This document shows positions 6,468 through 9,715 of a stretch of DNA of 9,715 nucleotides, piece after piece. The stretch is from an uncultured Lentisphaeria bacterium (lineage in GTDB: Bacteria; Verrucomicrobiota; Lentisphaeria; Victivallales; Victivallaceae), in the NCBI GenBank assembly GCA_903821255.1, contig CAIJKT010000287.1, positions 1 through 9,715 on the forward strand. The letters are read 5' to 3'. How positions within the stretch are numbered: the first letter of the stretch is position 1; each line of letters starts with the position of its first letter. The notes beneath the pieces were generated by a model, which ran no database searches, was not told the DNA's origin, and was given only the letters and a program-made list of their open reading frames with translations. A program made the position numbers and the translations under genes.

Positions 6468-7781
6468 TTACCAGTCCGTATTTTTTGAAACCATCAAATG
6501 ATTCGAACATATATGATTGAAATCATAACTTCGGACAAAATCAATTTGTCCATCTGAGAGATTCAATATTTGAAAGGATCGGGTGGTCTGAATATAAAGC
6601 TTATCACCGTCCGGCGAAGCCGCAATTGTTCCAATAAAAGCGGGGGCATCCGCATCTTTTAACTCAATCTTTTTGATGAGTTTCATATTTTCAGCGCTTG
6701 CAATAAAAATGAAGTTCGGCGTTCCCGTCGCAGCAATGATTTTTTCTCCTTGATGCATAAAAACCTGGAAATTTGTCAAACGGAAGAGATCGGGTTCGCT
6801 GAACACGCCAATTTCTTCGGGTCCCTCTGCCGTCAACCGGAATTTATGGACAGATGCCGGCCCCAGAAATTTGATCGCATAAGTGCCTTTTTTAAACAAC
6901 TTCCAAAGCGGCGCATGGACGAACTGAAAATTGTGATTTGAAAAGTAAATAATTTCTGGGTCATTCGGGTCAAATTGAGCATGGGCGGAATTCGCGACCA
7001 TATAACCAAGCCATGCCTTCTGTGTTTCCTGATTCAAAATAAGCGCCTGAGATGGAATGAGGCTGCCGTTTTTATCCGAAAAGCGTCCCATTTCACATAC
7101 AACCAGAAAGCGTTCGTCTTTGCTAATCATAATATCATGCATGTAGTCGGAAAAATATCCCGACCATACTTCCTCTTCGAGCCCGGTTTTGTTATTGCGC
7201 TTCAATATCCTGCTAAAAACTTTTTCTGCGGGATCAAGTGTTTTTTTCAGGGAGTCTTTTAAGGAATAGGTCATATAGTAAACAGCGTCTGTTCTCTTTT
7301 CATACCATTGCTTTGAGCCAAAGACATGATTGGCGATATCCTGACGATCCAGCATGCAATACATGGCTGTCCTTGCTCGCATATCTATGACTATATACCC
7401 GAAATATGACCAGAGACTGATGATAAACCGGCCATCGCCGATATCCGTAATAGTATGCGGAACTGTCATGAGCATAATCTGCTCTGGAAAGTTAAAGCCA
7501 TAGTGATATTTTTGAAAGAGCAATCGTATTTTCGGCAGGATTTTGTATTTTTTATAATTTGCTTCGGATAATCCCTGAATTCCAGGCAGAATGATATCCC
7601 GGTGCCTGATTCTAACACAAACGCTTTTCTGTGTTTTTGCATTGAAAAAATAATAGGCATGCGTTCCGTATCGAGAATTTTTAGTAGCGCTGACTGTCGG
7701 AATGATTACAGAAAGGTCTTGTGATTTCATTCCGTCCAATGAAATTTCTTCAAACTCGGCATTGAGCGCATGAGACTTCAT
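6468..7781 (-). CDS. Beta-propeller-like protein of unknown function
   Basis: I do not recognise a named family. The 437-residue protein has no signal peptide or membrane segment and shows repeated strand-rich units like a WD40/YVTN-type propeller: GDGRFIISLWSYFGYIVID (115-133), DYMHDIMISKDERFLVVCE (212-230), HAQFDPNDPEIIYFSN (267-282), ATGTPNFIFIASAEN (351-365), and ASPDGDKLYIQTTRSFQILN (388-407). The unit HAQFDPNDPEIIYFSNHN resembles the central blade of oligogalacturonate-lyase-type propellers, where the leading His and nearby residues bind metal or substrate. That is a resemblance, not an assignment. Its ATG directly abuts the GH3-family stop (TAG then ATG), and the chorismatase-like gene follows after 15 bases, so translation is coupled and the three proteins probably serve one pathway. 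It could be an enzyme or a binding scaffold. Confidence 0.7.
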   Translation of the reverse strand: MKSHALNAEFEEISLDGMKSQDLSVIIPTVSATKNSRYGTHAYYFFNAKTQKSVCVRIRHRDIILPGIQGLSEANYKKYKILPKIRLLFQKYHYGFNFPEQIMLMTVPHTITDIGDGRFIISLWSYFGYIVIDMRARTAMYCMLDRQDIANHVFGSKQWYEKRTDAVYYMTYSLKDSLKKTLDPAEKVFSRILKRNNKTGLEEEVWSGYFSDYMHDIMISKDERFLVVCEMGRFSDKNGSLIPSQALILNQETQKAWLGYMVANSAHAQFDPNDPEIIYFSNHNFQFVHAPLWKLFKKGTYAIKFLGPASVHKFRLTAEGPEEIGVFSEPDLFRLTNFQVFMHQGEKIIAATGTPNFIFIASAENMKLIKKIELKDADAPAFIGTIAASPDGDKLYIQTTRSFQILNLSDGQIDFVRSYDFNHICSNHLMVSKNTDW

Positions 7782-9452
7782 CTAATTTTCCCCGCTTTCT
7801 ATAAACTCCGTCACCGATTCAATATCTTCCCTGCTTAATTCCGCGCACAGTATTCGCCACTTAAACTGAATATCCCGCTTCCCGGCCTGCACAAATTTCC
7901 GGCATTCGATTTCTGTCCATCCGTGTCTCATGAGCGCTAAAACCGGTGGGCGCAGGCGTTTTGATTTTCGTTTTTCTGCATATTCAAGATTGGCTTTCGA
8001 TAGTGCCTGGTCAATAAAAGGCAACACCTCGTCTTTTAAAACCTGCCTGGTCAATTCATTTCCCAATTCCATGCAAATGATATAGCGGCTCTTCTCAAAA
8101 TCCGGCGTCGCGCGGAACTGTTCCAGGCTTAAATGAAACTTCCTGCGAGTCTGCTCCATCGCCAATACGAAGTGATTTGCATGCATTTTCTCACCAGTAA
8201 TATTTGTCATATCGCGCCCTTTGCGGACAAACGCAATCATTGGAACCTGCTGATAAAATCCTGTAACTTCGATGATGTCGTTAATGTCGTATCTGTAGAA
8301 TCCGCTTGAAGTCGTCAACAAGATGGCATAGCGTTTTCCCGCTTGAAGTTCATGACAGGAAAGGACTGGAGGATTCTGAGTTCCATGAAATTCTTCAGGG
8401 ATAAATTCATAGTAGTTTGTCTGGATGGCAAGAACTCCTGACGGAGTGTAGTCCTGATAAGGTAATGTGATATGTGCTTCGCTTGCCATGTACCCGAAAT
8501 CGCGAATGGGTGAATCTCCATAAAATTCTGAGAGTTTTGGCCTTTGCAATCCCACACTTCCTCCAAGCCAGCAAGCAATCAGTTTAAGTTCCGGCCATAC
8601 AGCCTCAGGACGAAGCATACCCGTTGTTTTAAAAACATTTTCGAGAAATCTGGCTCGACTATGGTCTGGACTGAAGCCTTGTCCTAAAGCAATTGACAAA
8701 TCCGGTTGATCGGACAGATTCCTTCCCGTTTTACCATCATGAATGGCACGAATGATTTCGTCCGCATGCCGGATCATAACTTCTGCCAGGCGAATCAGTG
8801 TACTCGGATTAGGCGTCAAAACAAACGAAACCTTTTTGCCGGCGGCACATCTGGCCATTATAAAATACCGATCATCGTAATCCTTGACCTGAAAAGCGGA
8901 GTCCGGCAGTGCGTAAAAACGGCGGATGAACGGCGGAATACGATTTAAAACCATTCCGGAAGCACTCCCATAAGGAATCCCCGCGTCCGTTCTCCCATCG
9001 TTCAGCGGACTGACAATCGCAACCCGGTAGTGATCCAGAAATTGAGGATGATCTCGAAGCGCCCTGTAATACCACTGGCCAATAAGATTGAGTTCCTGAT
9101 TCTGATATTCACGAGTAACAGGAATGTATTTGGGTTCGCCAGTTGTACCGCTTGTAACATTAAATCGTATAATATCTTCGATGGTCAATACCGCCTTCTC
9201 GCCTGATAAAATACTCTGGACATAAGGACGGAACTCTTCAAACTCCCGAATTGGAATTTGCGCCCGAAAATCGGTTTGAGTATGAATGGCAGAAAAACCA
9301 TATGTTTTACCAAAAACGCTTTCAGCATTTCTCTTCAGAATTTTAAAGAGAAGTTCAGATTGTGTTTCCTGAAGGTTTTTTGCCGCCTTATCAAAACAAT
9401 GACTTGCGGACATACCATACAAACGGATCAGAGCATTGATGAGTAAGCTCAT
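7782..9452 (-). CDS. GH3-family acyl-adenylating amide synthetase (auxin-responsive GH3-like)
   Basis: GH3 enzymes activate a small carboxylic acid with ATP and usually transfer it to an amino acid; plant members act on jasmonate, indole acetate, benzoates or isochorismate. From ATG 9452 the protein has 556 residues, normal for the family. The three ATP motifs are present: VTSGTTGEPKYIPVT with SGTTG at 101-105, YMASEAH near 321-327, and YRYDINDIIEVTGF from 386. NITGEKMHANHF follows from about 417, and a late QFKWR (near 529-533) matches the family QxKxPR motif. Two departures are visible: SEA instead of the usual SEG, and IND in place of the usual GD step. ATG 9452 was preferred to ATG 9470 because it has an AAGGGG site, overlaps the upstream stop as ATGA, and starts with MSLLINALI like other bacterial members. 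It is the first complete gene of the minus-strand operon. Confidence 0.85.
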   Translation of the reverse strand: MSLLINALIRLYGMSASHCFDKAAKNLQETQSELLFKILKRNAESVFGKTYGFSAIHTQTDFRAQIPIREFEEFRPYVQSILSGEKAVLTIEDIIRFNVTSGTTGEPKYIPVTREYQNQELNLIGQWYYRALRDHPQFLDHYRVAIVSPLNDGRTDAGIPYGSASGMVLNRIPPFIRRFYALPDSAFQVKDYDDRYFIMARCAAGKKVSFVLTPNPSTLIRLAEVMIRHADEIIRAIHDGKTGRNLSDQPDLSIALGQGFSPDHSRARFLENVFKTTGMLRPEAVWPELKLIACWLGGSVGLQRPKLSEFYGDSPIRDFGYMASEAHITLPYQDYTPSGVLAIQTNYYEFIPEEFHGTQNPPVLSCHELQAGKRYAILLTTSSGFYRYDINDIIEVTGFYQQVPMIAFVRKGRDMTNITGEKMHANHFVLAMEQTRRKFHLSLEQFRATPDFEKSRYIICMELGNELTRQVLKDEVLPFIDQALSKANLEYAEKRKSKRLRPPVLALMRHGWTEIECRKFVQAGKRDIQFKWRILCAELSREDIESVTEFIESGEN

Positions 9453-9602
9453 GAAAGCCCCTTTCCGCATTTGATTATTTGAACCGCATATTTTTTCACA
9501 ATTTCATCCCGAATATGAATTCCCAGTCCGTTTCCATGCAGGAGAGGCGCTTTGCCGCCGTATCCGAAATTAATGTTACCATCGGCAATGTCTTCTGCTA
9601 GC
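9449..9602 (-). pseudogene. 3' remnant of an unknown operon gene truncated by the insertion sequence
   Basis: The minus strand reads AEDIADGNINFGYGGKAPLL, then HGNGLGIHIRDEIVKKYAVQ, then IIKCGKGLS and a TGA that overlaps the GH3 ATG (ATGA, four-base overlap). The composition (Gly-rich turn, charged helix, short tail) looks like the C-terminus of a real enzyme, not random sequence, and the overlap is typical of operon genes. I do not recognise the family. The frame stays open to a stop at 9677-9679, but with no credible start or ribosome site; a TTG at 9623-9625 would give only 58 residues. Since a transposase gene begins at 9682 on the other strand, the simplest reading is that the 5' part was cut off near 9600. 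Confidence 0.5.
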
Positions 9603-9670
9603 AGCCTGTCGGACTTTTTTTTCAAAGGCCATATAGCATGAAAATTGTGTAGTGATATATTACGATCAAA

Positions 9671-9675
9671 AAGGA
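9671..9675 (+). promoter_or_regulatory. Ribosome binding site of the transposase gene
   Basis: AAGGA lies six bases before ATG 9682, inside an A-rich stretch. It fixes the start of an open frame that is otherwise only eleven codons long before the window ends. Confidence 0.6.
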
Positions 9676-9681
9676 TTTACG

Positions 9682-9715
9682 ATGGGAGCGAAGTTTGTGA
9701 ATGTGGACCGGGACA
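9682..9715 (+). CDS. IS1182-family transposase, first 11 codons (3' end outside window)
   Basis: The visible residues MGAKFVNVDRD match the characteristic start of IS1182-type DDE transposases, whose N-terminus commonly reads KFVNVDRD followed by a Leu/Pro-rich segment. A good AAGGA ribosome site precedes the ATG. None of the catalytic Asp/Asp/Glu residues are in the window, so whether the gene is intact cannot be told. It points away from the minus-strand operon, and the sequence between them includes the left end of the element. Confidence 0.7.
   Translation, partial: MGAKFVNVDRD

Larger units (their letters stand above)
9601..9715 (+). mobile_element. Left end of an insertion sequence, IS1182-like (continues past window)
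   Basis: The transposase start at 9682 places an insertion sequence at the right edge. Its left boundary is probably near 9597-9605, where the operon-like minus-strand reading gives way after a GCTAGC palindrome (9597-9602) to CCTGTCGGAC and a run of eight T at 9615-9622. IS1182-group elements are known to favour palindromic targets. The other end and its inverted repeat are outside the window, so the exact terminus cannot be confirmed here. Confidence 0.55.

Noticed and set aside
9453..9470. ATG 9470 as the start of the GH3-family gene
   Set aside because: No ribosome site precedes it, while ATG 9452 has AAGGGG five bases upstream and overlaps the preceding stop as ATGA.
9620..9645. Small gene starting ATGGCCTTTGAA on the minus strand, with frameshift at the run of eight A into the operon frame
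   Set aside because: It has no ribosome site and would need a frameshift; the region is better explained as the end of the insertion sequence.

Overview
The window looks like part of a Gram-negative chromosome, most likely from the PVC group and probably Lentisphaerota (Victivallales-like). That placement is inference. It rests on a GntR-type winged helix fused to a LacI-like sugar-sensing domain, sitting beside a secreted-enzyme gene and a short pseudopilin-like protein (FTLIELL N-terminus, C-terminal H-x10-DG), a combination known to be numerous in that phylum. No rRNA or tRNA is present to confirm it.

Layout. (1) 3-960, plus strand: the 3' part of uppP (undecaprenyl-diphosphate phosphatase), then nikR (nickel-responsive repressor with all four Ni ligands). 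(2) 961-1243: regulatory spacer with a dyad, a candidate promoter and three copies of CATATCAGTA. (3) 1244-5063, plus strand: a compact cassette of a GntR/LacI-type regulator, a pseudopilin-like protein, a secreted GH18 chitinase-like hydrolase and a cytoplasmic alpha/beta-hydrolase. It reads as a regulated amino-sugar-polymer scavenging unit. (4) 5064-5276: a spacer with a second copy (58 of 62 bases) of the nikR 3' end, then a hairpin between convergent genes. The cassette is therefore bracketed by direct repeats of a gene 3' end, as in insertion at an attachment site or recombination between two nikR loci. (5) 5277-9470, minus strand, read right to left: a tightly packed operon of a GH3-family acyl-adenylating/amide synthetase, a beta-propeller protein and a chorismatase-like protein of the FkbO/Hyg5/XanB2 type. 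A truncated gene of unknown function overlaps the GH3 start. (6) About 9601-9715: left end of an insertion sequence with the start of an IS1182-type transposase, which cuts off the 5' part of the minus-strand operon.

How the genes may work together. A chorismatase-like enzyme would turn chorismate into a hydroxybenzoate or dihydroxycyclohexadiene acid. A GH3 enzyme adenylates small carboxylic acids and usually conjugates them to an amine, often an amino acid. Together they suggest a small, apparently undescribed pathway for a chorismate-derived acid conjugate, with the beta-propeller protein as a further enzyme or binding partner. The chemistry resembles plant PBS3/GH3.12, which acts on isochorismate and 4-substituted benzoates. 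This is the most interesting candidate here. The insertion sequence may have silenced it or put it under a new promoter.
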